A stretch of DNA of 64,000 bases from Tolypothrix tenuis PCC 7101 (GTDB lineage: Bacteria > Cyanobacteriota > Cyanobacteriia > Cyanobacteriales > Nostocaceae), in assembly GCF_002368295.1 (NCBI RefSeq), contig NZ_AP018248.1, forward strand, positions 2,663,977-2,727,976, given 5' to 3'. Positions 33,593 to 42,133 of the stretch are shown here, piece after piece. Made by a program: the position numbers and the translations under genes. The notes beneath the pieces are model-generated. The model saw only the letters and a program-made list of their open reading frames with translations, was not told the DNA's origin and did not search any database. The stretch's first letter is position 1. The number at the start of each line of letters is the position of its first letter.

Positions 33593-35401
33593 ATGGTCAA
33601 ACCAAAACTCGTACAAACCATTTACACTAAATTTTCTCCTGACAGTCCCGATCCCTCGGGGATTGTTTATAACTCTAAGACCAACACATTATTAATTAGT
33701 GATGGTGAAGTAGAAGAAATAGATGATGTATTCAAGGGAAAAAATATTTTTGAGATTAATCTCAATGGTCAGTTAAAGAATACCTTGACAACTACTGGCA
33801 TACAAAACGTGGCTAAAGGTTTTTCTGACGAACCAACAGGGATTGCTTATGACTCAAAAAATAATATCCTCTACATTTCTGATGATGACCAGGCTAAAAT
33901 TTTTCAAGTCAATCCTGGACAAGATGGGAAATTTAACACATCAGATGATGTAATTACCTCTTTTAGTACTAAAGGTAGTAATTCTAAATCTGACTCAGAA
34001 GACGTTGCATTCTCCACTAAAACGGGTAATTTATGGGTAGTTGATGGGTTGAATGCAGAAGTTTTTCAGTACACCACCAGTGGCAAAATAGTCAGCCAAT
34101 TTGATACTGCTAAACTAGGATTGCTTGATCCTGAAGGGATTACAGAAGATCCACTCACAGGGAATCTATTTCTCGTAGGTAGACCTGTGCTTGAGAATAA
34201 GACTCCGGTTTACTATGTGTTTGAACTAACAAGTACAGGTGACCTTGTCCGCAAGTTAGATATTTCAGATGCGTTTCCCGATAAACCCGCAGGACTCACC
34301 ATTGCGCCCAATAGCCAAGATCCTACTAAGAGAAGTCTCTACATAGTTGATCGTGGTGAAGATAATGATAATAATCCAAAGGAAAATGATGGACGGATTT
34401 ACGAATTTTTACTAGATAACAACAGTGCAGGTGGTGGCGGTACTGGCGGCGGTACTGGTGGAGGCACTGGCGGTGGTACTGGTGGAGGCACTGGCGGTGG
34501 TACTGGTGGAGGCACTGGTGGGGGTACTGGCGGTGGTACTGGTGGGGGTAATCCATCACCATTCGATCCACAAGCTACTATTTTTGTAGGCAGTAAAGTC
34601 AGCGGCGACACTAATATTGGGGGAGTAAATGCTGATAGGGTAGACATTTTAGCTTACAACCAGAGTAAGCAAACCTGGTCTAAGTATTTCGATGGTTCAG
34701 ATGTAGGCTTAGATCCGAGCAAATACTACCTACGAGACTTTCACATCAATAATGATGGCTCGATTTTGTTTGCTCTCAATAACCCCGCCACTTTGCCAGG
34801 TGGATTAAAGGTAGATGATTCCGATATCGTCAAGTTTACTCCTACCTCCAAGGGTGAGAATACCAGTGGAAAATTTGAACTGTATTTTGATGGTTCAGAT
34901 GTAGGTTTAGATAGCAGCAACGAGGATATAGATGGAATCGCGTTTGCTCCAGATGGTGGTTTGGTAATTAGTACAACTGGTTCTTATACAGTTCAAGGGT
35001 CTAATGGAGATTTAAAGGGTGGAGATGAAGATTTACTACTCTTCAAACCTAGTAGTACAGGCGAAAATACCGCTGGTACCTGGACATTGCTTTTTGATGG
35101 TTCTGACGTAGGTCTATCTAGTTCTAGCGAAGACATAGACGCTTTCTGGATTGACTATGGCAATAACGGTGTTATTAAACACATTTACTTAAGTACCGAA
35201 GGAGATTTTAGCGTTCCTGGTGCCAATGGTGTTGTCATCAATGGTAAAGGTAGTGATATTCTCCGGTTTACTCCAACTTCGCTTGGTGACGTTACCCAAG
35301 GTACTTTTGAACTTGTATCTTGGGATAAATCTAATGTAATAGCTAATGCTGGTATAACTGTTGAAGGTTTCTCCGTAGCTTCAGGTATTTCAGGTTTTTG
35401 A
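33593..35401 (+). CDS. Propeller-like protein with GGGT linker, paralogue 2
   Basis: 602 residues, closely related to the gene at 30760 in both halves. Matching blocks include DPSGIVYNSKTNTLLISDGE, DSEDVAFSTKTGNLWVVDGL, DPLTGNLFLVGRP, DGRIYEFLLD, LRDFHINNDGSILFALNNPA, LYFDGSDVGLDSSNEDIDGI, and the shared C-terminal SGF. The linker is different: about nine GGGT units (residues ~281-320) instead of TSGGT. No signal peptide is seen. The C-terminal half has three ILRFTPTSLG/YFDGSDVGL units. The function is unknown. Surface or secreted location is inferred from composition and from the polysaccharide neighbourhood. Confidence 0.7.
   Translation: MVKPKLVQTIYTKFSPDSPDPSGIVYNSKTNTLLISDGEVEEIDDVFKGKNIFEINLNGQLKNTLTTTGIQNVAKGFSDEPTGIAYDSKNNILYISDDDQAKIFQVNPGQDGKFNTSDDVITSFSTKGSNSKSDSEDVAFSTKTGNLWVVDGLNAEVFQYTTSGKIVSQFDTAKLGLLDPEGITEDPLTGNLFLVGRPVLENKTPVYYVFELTSTGDLVRKLDISDAFPDKPAGLTIAPNSQDPTKRSLYIVDRGEDNDNNPKENDGRIYEFLLDNNSAGGGGTGGGTGGGTGGGTGGGTGGGTGGGTGGGTGGGTGGGNPSPFDPQATIFVGSKVSGDTNIGGVNADRVDILAYNQSKQTWSKYFDGSDVGLDPSKYYLRDFHINNDGSILFALNNPATLPGGLKVDDSDIVKFTPTSKGENTSGKFELYFDGSDVGLDSSNEDIDGIAFAPDGGLVISTTGSYTVQGSNGDLKGGDEDLLLFKPSSTGENTAGTWTLLFDGSDVGLSSSSEDIDAFWIDYGNNGVIKHIYLSTEGDFSVPGANGVVINGKGSDILRFTPTSLGDVTQGTFELVSWDKSNVIANAGITVEGFSVASGISGF
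34430..34549. repeat. 12 bp in-frame tandem repeat (GGGT linker)
   Basis: About ten copies of GG(C/T)GG(T/A)(G)GGTACTGG-type 12 base units encoding Gly-Gly-Gly-Thr, at the position where paralogue 1 has TSGGT repeats. Unit length and sequence differ completely between the two genes. Confidence 0.9.
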
Positions 35402-35468
35402 TTAGCTAAATGTCTTAACTCGACTTTATCCAATTATTTCAATTGCTATACCTCAAACAAGTAGTTAA

Positions 35469-35627
35469 GAGGTTGTTTTAAAAGTCCTCTGGTTGGTAGC
35501 AAAACATTTAGCTCCCCCTAAATCCCCCTTAACAAAGGGGACTTTAAGAGGTTTTTCCCCCTTCTCAATGGGTTGGGGGAATAAACAAGCACTTAAAATC
35601 ACAGCCAACCACTTTTCAAACATCCTC
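35469..35627. repeat. MITE candidate (159 bp, GAGGTTGTTTTAAAAGT-type ends, TAA duplication)
   Basis: The left end GAGGTTGTTTTAAAAGT and the right end, whose inverse is GAGGATGTTTGAAAAGT, form imperfect terminal inverted repeats. TAA flanks both sides (35466-35468 and 35628-35630). The interior contains the common CCCCCTAAATCCCCCTTA type repeat and no gene. It lies in the 440 base gap after paralogue 2. The rest of that gap, near 35739-35838, ends in CCCCTACCCATCTGTCACAT, a relative of the element at 58213-58350. Confidence 0.6.
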
Positions 35628-35839
35628 TAAATCACCACTATATAATGTGACTTTTGTCCATTAAGAATGTAGGCATTTTTCATATAACCAAAACCAATTT
35701 GTGTGATATGAGGTGCTGACTAAATACTGATAATTCTATTTGGTATAAGGGTGTGGATTGTTTAATTGGATAAATCATTCGGAGGGCACAGCATTGCTGT
35801 GCCCCTACCCATCTGTCACATTCTTCGTTCAAATTAGTA

Positions 35840-36637
35840 TTATCTGCGAGCTAAAACTAATTCATGCTGCTTTAAATAATTGCTGTGCTCTTTGTGTACG
35901 TCCGCAATAATCTTTTGACAGATTTTTAAGTTAAAGCGGCTGAAATCGGCATGATGCGGCTTAATACCGAAAATGGTTTTCCCAACTTTATAAGTAGTTT
36001 GAAAAAGTCCCCATTCAATTATTTGATTTAGCAGACGATAAGTAAGGAGTGATTTAGCACCACCTTGGGGATGGCGATCGCTAATCGGCTGAAATTTAGC
36101 TTCATTGGCGTAGTCATCGACAATAATCAATCCACCAGGTTGCAGCAGAGGCCAGAATAAGTAAAAATCGCGGTCGATGCGTCCATCAGCATCATGTATG
36201 AAAGCAGCAATTTTCTGGGTATTAATTAATGCGATCGCTTCTTGTCCATTGTTAAAAGTGAGTTCTTGCGGAAAGAGGCGCACTTGCTCAGTCACACCAA
36301 AATTTTCAAAATGTTTTTGAATTAATTCAAGATTTTCCGCATAGCCACCAACATCGGTACGAGTACCGCCTTGGCACTTCTCAACTACAATCAATTTAGA
36401 TTTTTTTTGGCTATCTCTGATCGACCAACCAATCGCAATACTACCTGTACCCGCAGCACCACCAACTTCGATAATATCGAGGTCGGGTAATTGCAAACAA
36501 AGTTGGTAAATCTTTTTATAGACAAGTGGTAATAACATACCATTTGTTTGTTCTCTTAAATGGTAGAATTTAGAGTTTGTAACTTGTTCATAATATAGAA
36601 AAATCTTTCTTAAAACCGCTTTAAAATTGGTGTTCAT
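35840..36637 (-). CDS. Class I SAM-dependent methyltransferase-like protein
   Basis: 265 residues. A SAM-binding motif I appears as LDIIEVGGAAGTGSIAIGWS, followed by KLIVVEKCQGG and an acidic GYAENLELIQKHFENFG region. The later segment AAFIHDADGRIDRDFYLFWP then LLQPGGLIIVDDYANE resembles Methyltransf_24/cephalosporin hydroxylase-type methyltransferases, with a DD pair that may bind metal. Its location between extracellular-looking genes and polysaccharide genes suggests sugar methylation, which is inference. The gene stands alone on the minus strand, 430 bases from the paralogue 2 stop (convergent). Confidence 0.75.
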   Translation of the reverse strand: MNTNFKAVLRKIFLYYEQVTNSKFYHLREQTNGMLLPLVYKKIYQLCLQLPDLDIIEVGGAAGTGSIAIGWSIRDSQKKSKLIVVEKCQGGTRTDVGGYAENLELIQKHFENFGVTEQVRLFPQELTFNNGQEAIALINTQKIAAFIHDADGRIDRDFYLFWPLLQPGGLIIVDDYANEAKFQPISDRHPQGGAKSLLTYRLLNQIIEWGLFQTTYKVGKTIFGIKPHHADFSRFNLKICQKIIADVHKEHSNYLKQHELVLARR

Positions 36638-36769
36638 GCTTTAGCCAATCTAGTACTTGGTTACTTATTTTTTATTATTACCATAAGCATAAACAAAACT
36701 TTATATTATACGGCTTTACTGTATCTTTATAATCAGCAAGTAGCAAGAATAGCTGAGTTCAATTAACGT

Positions 36770-36831
36770 AAAAAAAGAGACGGTATTACTGATTTAACCA
36801 ACACTCGTTTAAATCCTGTGCTCACCGTCTC
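36770..36831 (-). terminator. Long two-tier hairpin terminator of the beta-helix gene
   Basis: Outer arms GAGACGGT (36777-36784) and ACCGTCTC (36824-36831), with an inner pair GATTTAA (36791-36797) and TTAAATC (36809-36815). In the minus direction a run of Ts (complement of 36770-36776) follows the outer stem. It lies about 125 bases beyond the stop of the minus-strand beta-helix gene. The size (55 bases) is large for a simple terminator, so a small RNA ending here is also possible. Confidence 0.6.
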
Positions 36832-36955
36832 AAATTATTTTCGTAACTCTATTTTTGGTAGATAGACCGTTACTTTTTGAGTAAATTCATCAATGTAACT
36901 TTCACAACCTGAAGAGGGTAATGAGAGTCTTTATGCCTCTATTGATATGTCATAG

Positions 36956-38341
36956 TTAGATGACTTCCACTTTCACACTGCTCATCTTGATCAAATTTTG
37001 TGAGCCTTCTGTTTTTTGGAGGATACCCCGATGTTGAACTGTGCCACCTTGAACAGTAATTTTGGCATTTTTATCAGATTGGAACACCCTAGTTAAAGGA
37101 TTGGTTGACTTCAAGGTGCAACGAGTCAGGGTAACATCAGCCGACTCAGTAGCATAGATTTGTGCTAGACAACCTGAACCACCACGACAACGAGGTTCTA
37201 TACCAACGCAATCCTGAACATCTACTTTTGACCAAAATCTGAAGTTACGCTTGTTATCTGCTGCTTTGGCACGAATTAACACAGTGTTCTTAGCTTTGAT
37301 GTCGTATCCACCATCAGTATTGCCAGCAGCGCTCGTATCTTCAAATCTAATATCTGAGACGTTAGCCTCTGCTGTAAAACCATCTCCATTCCAATAGTCT
37401 TTGTTAGAGAGAGTCTGTTGACAGTTATTCATAGTGGTTCGCCGCAGCGTCACATGATGTACATCGCCACGGAGATGTACACCCATACAGAAGTTGTCGC
37501 CATCTTGACGTTGCGAGTCACCAACAACTTGCTCAATCAGAATATTATGTGCATCAGCTTGGTTACTAGGTTTAGATTTACCGAAACGTATTGCTCCTTT
37601 GGAATAGCCTTGAATATCTGCATTACGGATGGTGACATTCGCTAAATCCCATGAGCCACTAGGATCATGTTCAATGAATCTTTGGACGTTGGTAGCTTTG
37701 GTTTTTTCGATAGTCACGTCACCTTTAGTGCCAGCAAATACGAAGCAACCATTACCCTGGTTCATACAATGAATGTTACGGAAAGTCAGGTAACTAGCGC
37801 CAGGGAGGAGATTGAAGAGACTGTTCCCTGTCTTTCCTTGTGGAGGTGCCTGATATGGACTGGAGCGATCGCCTACAATTACTGGCATGGATGTTTCAAG
37901 TCCCGATGCATCGGTTCCGTGGATGGTTATCGGTTTGCCGGCAGATCCGCCACTAGCAATGCGAATATTCCCACTGTACTTGTAGACTCCAGTCAGTAAC
38001 CTCACTTCACCGCCTGGCTGCACTCTACTAACAAATGCAGGTAAATCAGTCAGTAATCCTGCATTTTGAGCGCTACTACCATCACGCTTACCAGCACCTT
38101 GCGGTGAAATATAGAGAATTTGCGATAAGGTTGCGGCTTGTCCAACGCTGGAATTATGGCAAATCCCCATAATACAGCCAGAAAATCCGACTGAGAATTG
38201 AGCCAAGAGCAGCGCTAGGACAAAACCTAAACTAGAGAACACAAGCATCAAAGCTTTATTACTAAATTGCCGTTGCCATTTGCGTACCTCTTTAGCAACG
38301 GTATTTAGTAGCACTATGTGTTTTTTCATGGAATCACACAA
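36956..38341 (-). CDS. Exported right-handed parallel beta-helix protein
   Basis: 461 residues. A single N-terminal hydrophobic segment (about 28-55, ALMLVFSSLGFVLALLLAQF) acts as signal or anchor. From ~70 on, the sequence has short beta-helix coils rich in Asn and Gly: ILYISPQGAGKRDGSSAQNA, GGEVRLLTGVYKYSGNI, SYLTFRNIHCMNQGNGCFVF, GDVTIEKTKATNVQRFI, HHVTLRRTTMNNCQQTL. This is the pattern of polysaccharide lyases and depolymerases of the pectate-lyase-like class, but no catalytic triad is evident. In the context of exopolysaccharide genes, binding or trimming of a surface polysaccharide is plausible. The start could also be the ATG at 38329. Confidence 0.78.
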   Translation of the reverse strand: MCDSMKKHIVLLNTVAKEVRKWQRQFSNKALMLVFSSLGFVLALLLAQFSVGFSGCIMGICHNSSVGQAATLSQILYISPQGAGKRDGSSAQNAGLLTDLPAFVSRVQPGGEVRLLTGVYKYSGNIRIASGGSAGKPITIHGTDASGLETSMPVIVGDRSSPYQAPPQGKTGNSLFNLLPGASYLTFRNIHCMNQGNGCFVFAGTKGDVTIEKTKATNVQRFIEHDPSGSWDLANVTIRNADIQGYSKGAIRFGKSKPSNQADAHNILIEQVVGDSQRQDGDNFCMGVHLRGDVHHVTLRRTTMNNCQQTLSNKDYWNGDGFTAEANVSDIRFEDTSAAGNTDGGYDIKAKNTVLIRAKAADNKRNFRFWSKVDVQDCVGIEPRCRGGSGCLAQIYATESADVTLTRCTLKSTNPLTRVFQSDKNAKITVQGGTVQHRGILQKTEGSQNLIKMSSVKVEVI

Positions 38342-38675
38342 ATATGAACTAATGGACTAGCCGAGAATATCAAAACCCTTATCATGTAAAGGTTTTGATA
38401 TTGAATGCTGCGATTAGCTTGATACGATCTAAGTATGCCAATCTGTATCATTTATCAAAGCTTTAAATAATCAACAGGAAATTTTTACAATATTGCTGAG
38501 TTTGCGGGAAGTGATAAAAGTCCAATTTATTACAGGATAAGCTTTACAGCCACACTTAGATGAGTGTTACAAAATATTACGTAGTTATAGAGACGCGATC
38601 AATATTGCAAAGACGCGATGAATCGCGTCTCTACAAGAAGATTTAAACGTCAATCGATTTGTTTTATCCTTGGAA
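38342..38675. other. Gap with AGACGCGAT hairpin repeat
   Basis: 334 bases. From 38588 to 38633 a repeat folds as TAGAGACGCGAT (38588-38599) pairing with ATCGCGTCTCTA (38622-38633). An alternative inner hairpin is AGACGCGAT/ATCGCGTCT (38611-38630). This GACGCGAT...ATCGCGTC repeat is widespread between cyanobacterial genes. It may terminate the hexosaminidase transcript, but lacks a T-run. No gene is seen. Confidence 0.65.
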
Positions 38676-39773
38676 TCATCCAACTTCTTGGAAAGAACAA
38701 GCGATCGCTAATTCGGCGTGTTCTTTGAGTGTATCTTTATCCAAAGTATGGACGAGATATTGAGGTGCGATCGCTAGTAATTTATCGATTCTGTCTTTTG
38801 CTGCTGCGACTACTGTGGGGTCGAGGCTACCGTTACTTAGGGAGTCAGCAAAATCTTGGGCGATGTAATAGGTACGTTCCAAAGAAGATGAGTTGATATT
38901 GCGGGAGACAATAAATAAATCACAGCCAGCATTTACTGCTTTGGTGACAGTCCCCTTTTGCACAAACATATCTGAGACGGCTTTCATATCTAAATCATCA
39001 GACACTACCACCCCTTTGAAACCTAATTCTTCCCTGAGTATGCCTTGAAGAATGCGTGGCGAAAGTGTTGCTGGTACATCCGGATCTATTTTTGGGAACA
39101 GGATATGGGCTGTCATCACCAGAGGTACCTGTTCCTCAATCAGAGTTTTGAAAGGTATAAGTTCGCGATTTCGCAGGTCTTCTGTAGTTAAATCAAGTAC
39201 TGGTAGTTCTAGGTGGGAATCTTTACTAGTATCTCCATGACCAGGAAAGTGTTTAGCACAACCCAGAATTCCTGATTCTTGCAGACCTAAAAAGTATTCC
39301 CGTGCGCCGTTAGCCGCAGATTCGGGAGTTGTACCAAAGGCGCGCGGGCCAATCACAGGATTTTGCGGATGGGAATAAATATCTGCTACAGGTGCCCAGG
39401 ATATATTGATTCCCAAGGATTGGAGTTCTACTGCGGTGGCTTTAGCTACTTGACGCGATCGCGATTGTAACAGCGAAGCATAGGGAAATCGGGTAATTGG
39501 GAAAGGTGTACGCACCACCCGACCGCCTTCATGATCTAAGGTGATAAACATAGAATCACGTTCGGCGTATTGTCTAATTTGGTCGATTAACTCCCTATAG
39601 CTTTGCAACCAAATTTCATAAGCAGTGCTATCTAGAAAGTTCTTAGCAAAAAATATTACCCCAACAGGTTTTAATTCACTAAGTGCACGTTTATCGTCGT
39701 CGCTTAATGTCGTCCCGGAGACACCGAGAATTAAATGATGCCCAAAGCCCTGGAGATGCTGCGTTACTGACAT
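38676..39773 (-). CDS. nagZ: Beta-N-acetylhexosaminidase (GH3, NagZ-like)
   Basis: 365 residues of glycoside hydrolase family 3. The hexosaminidase fingerprint KHFPGHGDTSKDSHLELP is intact, with the His-Asp pair unique to NagZ-type enzymes. The nucleophile Asp lies in FKGVVVSDDLDMKAVSD. The N-terminal TIM barrel (LKPVGVIFFAKN, FITLDHEGGRVVR, SWAPVADIYSHP, VIGPRAFG) is complete. NagZ removes GlcNAc from anhydro-muropeptides in peptidoglycan recycling. No signal peptide is present, so it is cytosolic as expected. The gene is monocistronic. Confidence 0.92.
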   Translation of the reverse strand: MSVTQHLQGFGHHLILGVSGTTLSDDDKRALSELKPVGVIFFAKNFLDSTAYEIWLQSYRELIDQIRQYAERDSMFITLDHEGGRVVRTPFPITRFPYASLLQSRSRQVAKATAVELQSLGINISWAPVADIYSHPQNPVIGPRAFGTTPESAANGAREYFLGLQESGILGCAKHFPGHGDTSKDSHLELPVLDLTTEDLRNRELIPFKTLIEEQVPLVMTAHILFPKIDPDVPATLSPRILQGILREELGFKGVVVSDDLDMKAVSDMFVQKGTVTKAVNAGCDLFIVSRNINSSSLERTYYIAQDFADSLSNGSLDPTVVAAAKDRIDKLLAIAPQYLVHTLDKDTLKEHAELAIACSFQEVG

Positions 39774-40052
39774 AACGTTTTACCTGTGGCTATTCATTTA
39801 ATAGCATTTAATTTTTGATAACAGAGGTATGGTAATTGCTAGTAGCTATTTATGCAATTAGCTATTAAGCTGATGCACATCTAAATTGCAAATTTTTTTG
39901 TTTGGGTCGTCAAGAGTCAAGAGTCCAAAGTCAAGGCTAAATTTGAACTTTTGACCCTGGACTCCTGACAATCCAGATGAGTAACTATGCAACTTACAAT
40001 GCCTAAAAGTTTAGCAATCAACCATCAGTAGCTAGCAAGAATCCAGGTGGGA
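39774..40052. repeat. STRR remnant between nagZ and rlpA
   Basis: Contains GTCAAGAGTCAAGAGTCC and its partial inverse CCTGGACTCCTGAC (39907-39970), part of the GAGTCAA repeat family seen elsewhere in the window. Nothing else is recognised. Confidence 0.55.
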
Positions 40053-41279
40053 TTAAAATTCCGATACTAATGCTAGTTGTCTCACTGGCTTGGGTTTTGC
40101 TTTGGTGAGAGTAGAAGCTTTCAAAGTCATTTTGGGTTGGCTGCTTTGCAAAATTACCGCTTCATAGGGTACGACTCCAGCTATTTCACTACCAAGACAA
40201 CGGGCTGCAACCCTTGATAGGTCTAAGCTTCTGGGTTCTATATAAGGGCCGCGATCGTTGACTCGGACGATCACAGATTTACCACTTTGAAGATTTTTCA
40301 CCTGCAAGTATGTATTAAAGGGCAGAGTTTTATGGGCTACTGTCAATTCGTCTTGGTCGTATATCTCGCCGTTTGCTGTTAAACGACCATGAAAATAGCC
40401 TCCATACCAAGAAGCTATCCCGGATAGTTTTTTGCTAGAAGGACTGACACCATACATCTCTTTTTGACCCTCCACGAGGGTCAATGTTGGTGCTTTAAAA
40501 GCTGAACGGAGATTGTTAATCCATTCAATTGCTAACAATTCACCAGTCTTATGGAACCTCTGGGAGATTTGTTTTTCAATCCCCCATAAAAAGCGATTAC
40601 CTGCCATTAGGGCAGGTATACCATCAACTAAAGCGGGTCGTAATTGATTAGCGTCCAAGCTGGGTAACTTTGCTAGGTTAGTCAAGCGTTGTTGCATTAA
40701 CTTTGCTGCCTTTTCTGTAGGTAAAGTAGCAACTAAACTGTTATTCACCCACACTTCATAGTTACTTTGGTCGCGATGGACAACTACTACAGGTAAGGAA
40801 GCAGAAATAAAATTCTGCTCTATAGGACTGGTAAAACGGAAGAAATCTTGTAGCGATCGCAGAATTTTATGGGTAAAAAAATCTGGGCTGGGAGAACTTG
40901 AGTTGATGATGGTTCCAGATGTCCAACCGCTAGATTTTCTCAAAATTGGCTGTTGTGATGCTATCTCTTGCCCAGCACTACAAAGCTCTTTTTTACTTTT
41001 TTTAACTGTCTGTTTTTGAGAATTACGCGGCTTTTCTATGTTGGTGCCACTGTCATTATTGTGCCAATCAATTCTTAAAAACCTTGTAGGTAGCAATGTT
41101 GTACTCAACACTTTCCCCTGGGGAAGTACAAACTGGCGATGCTTACTGACAAATTTACCCAGATTTGTTGAAACTTTCGCTGGTAATACTTTCGGCGTAA
41201 AATTTGCCGGTAATTTTTCACTCAATGAAAAGAAAGAACTAATCGTGGATGTTATCCAAAGAAATTCAAAAATTAGCAT
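40053..41279 (-). CDS. rlpA: RlpA-like septal/peptidoglycan lytic protein
   Basis: 408 residues. The C-terminal double-psi beta-barrel is diagnostic: SGIASWYGGYFHGRLTANGE, IYDQDELTVAHKTLPFNTYL, then SVIVRVNDRGPYIEPRSLDL and SRVAARCLG, including the conserved Asp-Arg-Gly-Pro. The N-terminus MLIFEFLWITSTISSFFSL can act as a signal or anchor. The middle ~230 residues are Ser/Pro/Lys-rich and contain a domain typical of cyanobacterial RlpA (VVVHRDQSNYEVWVNNSLVA). RlpA cleaves peptidoglycan lacking stem peptides or remodels it at the septum. It lies next to the GH3 hexosaminidase, 280 bases away. The long central part has lineage-specific composition. Confidence 0.88.
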   Translation of the reverse strand: MLIFEFLWITSTISSFFSLSEKLPANFTPKVLPAKVSTNLGKFVSKHRQFVLPQGKVLSTTLLPTRFLRIDWHNNDSGTNIEKPRNSQKQTVKKSKKELCSAGQEIASQQPILRKSSGWTSGTIINSSSPSPDFFTHKILRSLQDFFRFTSPIEQNFISASLPVVVVHRDQSNYEVWVNNSLVATLPTEKAAKLMQQRLTNLAKLPSLDANQLRPALVDGIPALMAGNRFLWGIEKQISQRFHKTGELLAIEWINNLRSAFKAPTLTLVEGQKEMYGVSPSSKKLSGIASWYGGYFHGRLTANGEIYDQDELTVAHKTLPFNTYLQVKNLQSGKSVIVRVNDRGPYIEPRSLDLSRVAARCLGSEIAGVVPYEAVILQSSQPKMTLKASTLTKAKPKPVRQLALVSEF

Positions 41280-42133
41280 GTCGATTTAAATTCCAAGTTT
41301 TTGCACAATTAAACCGTGCACCCCTGGGTTTGCTAAACAACATTTTTAGACGAAAAAATTAAATTTTTATTCTTTAATCCAGAGAAAAATCCTCTCACTT
41401 TGTTGACATAATACTGAGCGATCCCCAGCAGGGATCATCATATCTTGTTACACGTAAATAAACAAATAAAACTTTTAGATACTGTTTTGAATTATTTGCC
41501 ACTTTTAAATTTAAATTTTTTATAACTGCTGCTTTTATTGTTTTTAAAATATACAGAAAATCTAATTTGACAACGATAAAAATACGTAAATGATAAAAAT
41601 ACTAGTATTATTTTTTACTCTTGCTGTTTAATTTGCTAACACAAAAAATACTCACATCATGGCTCATAGTCTTGCTCAAAGCCAGAAAAATTTCTGCCAA
41701 ACAAATTCAGTAGCGAGCAAAAAATCAATTAAAACCAGAAAAGTAAAAATCTTTGTCAAGAGTCAAGGGTCAAAAAATTTTCGGAATTTTTCAGTTCTTG
41801 GTCTCCCCTGCTTTGCTGATTTTTTTAGTCAAGCACTCAGAGGAATATCTTCTAAACAAACATGAAAATTGCTTAAATCCCAATGCTTCCTCCCCAATTT
41901 TCTACTTGGGTAAAAGGTAAGAAATAGATCTCGAAAGTATTGGCAAATGACCAATGAAAATGAAAAATGACGACTTGGCTCATCAATTTTATTGATGCTT
42001 AAACCTAAAAGCAGCAAGATATTTCCAAGTTTTTTAGGAAAGCGATCGCACAATCGCTGCGAAATGTAACAGATTGCAACGTATAATGAGAACGGCAAAA
42101 CGATTAAGAAATCTTGAAGAGCAGTAGGGTTAA
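41280..42133. promoter_or_regulatory. Divergent gap of rlpA and the crtP-crtB operon
   Basis: 854 bases. A small plus-strand frame (41659-41865) crosses repeat sequence (GTCAAGAGTCAAGGGTC near 41757) and is not gene-like. A TATAAT at 42082-42087 lies 47 bases before the crtP ATG and is the best -10 candidate, though no good -35 is in register. The phytoene desaturase transcript therefore probably starts near 42094. This is not proven. Confidence 0.45.

Noticed and set aside
41659..41865. 68-codon plus-strand frame upstream of crtP
   Set aside because: Contains the GTCAAGAGTCAAGG repeat, and residues are low complexity. No sign of selection as protein.
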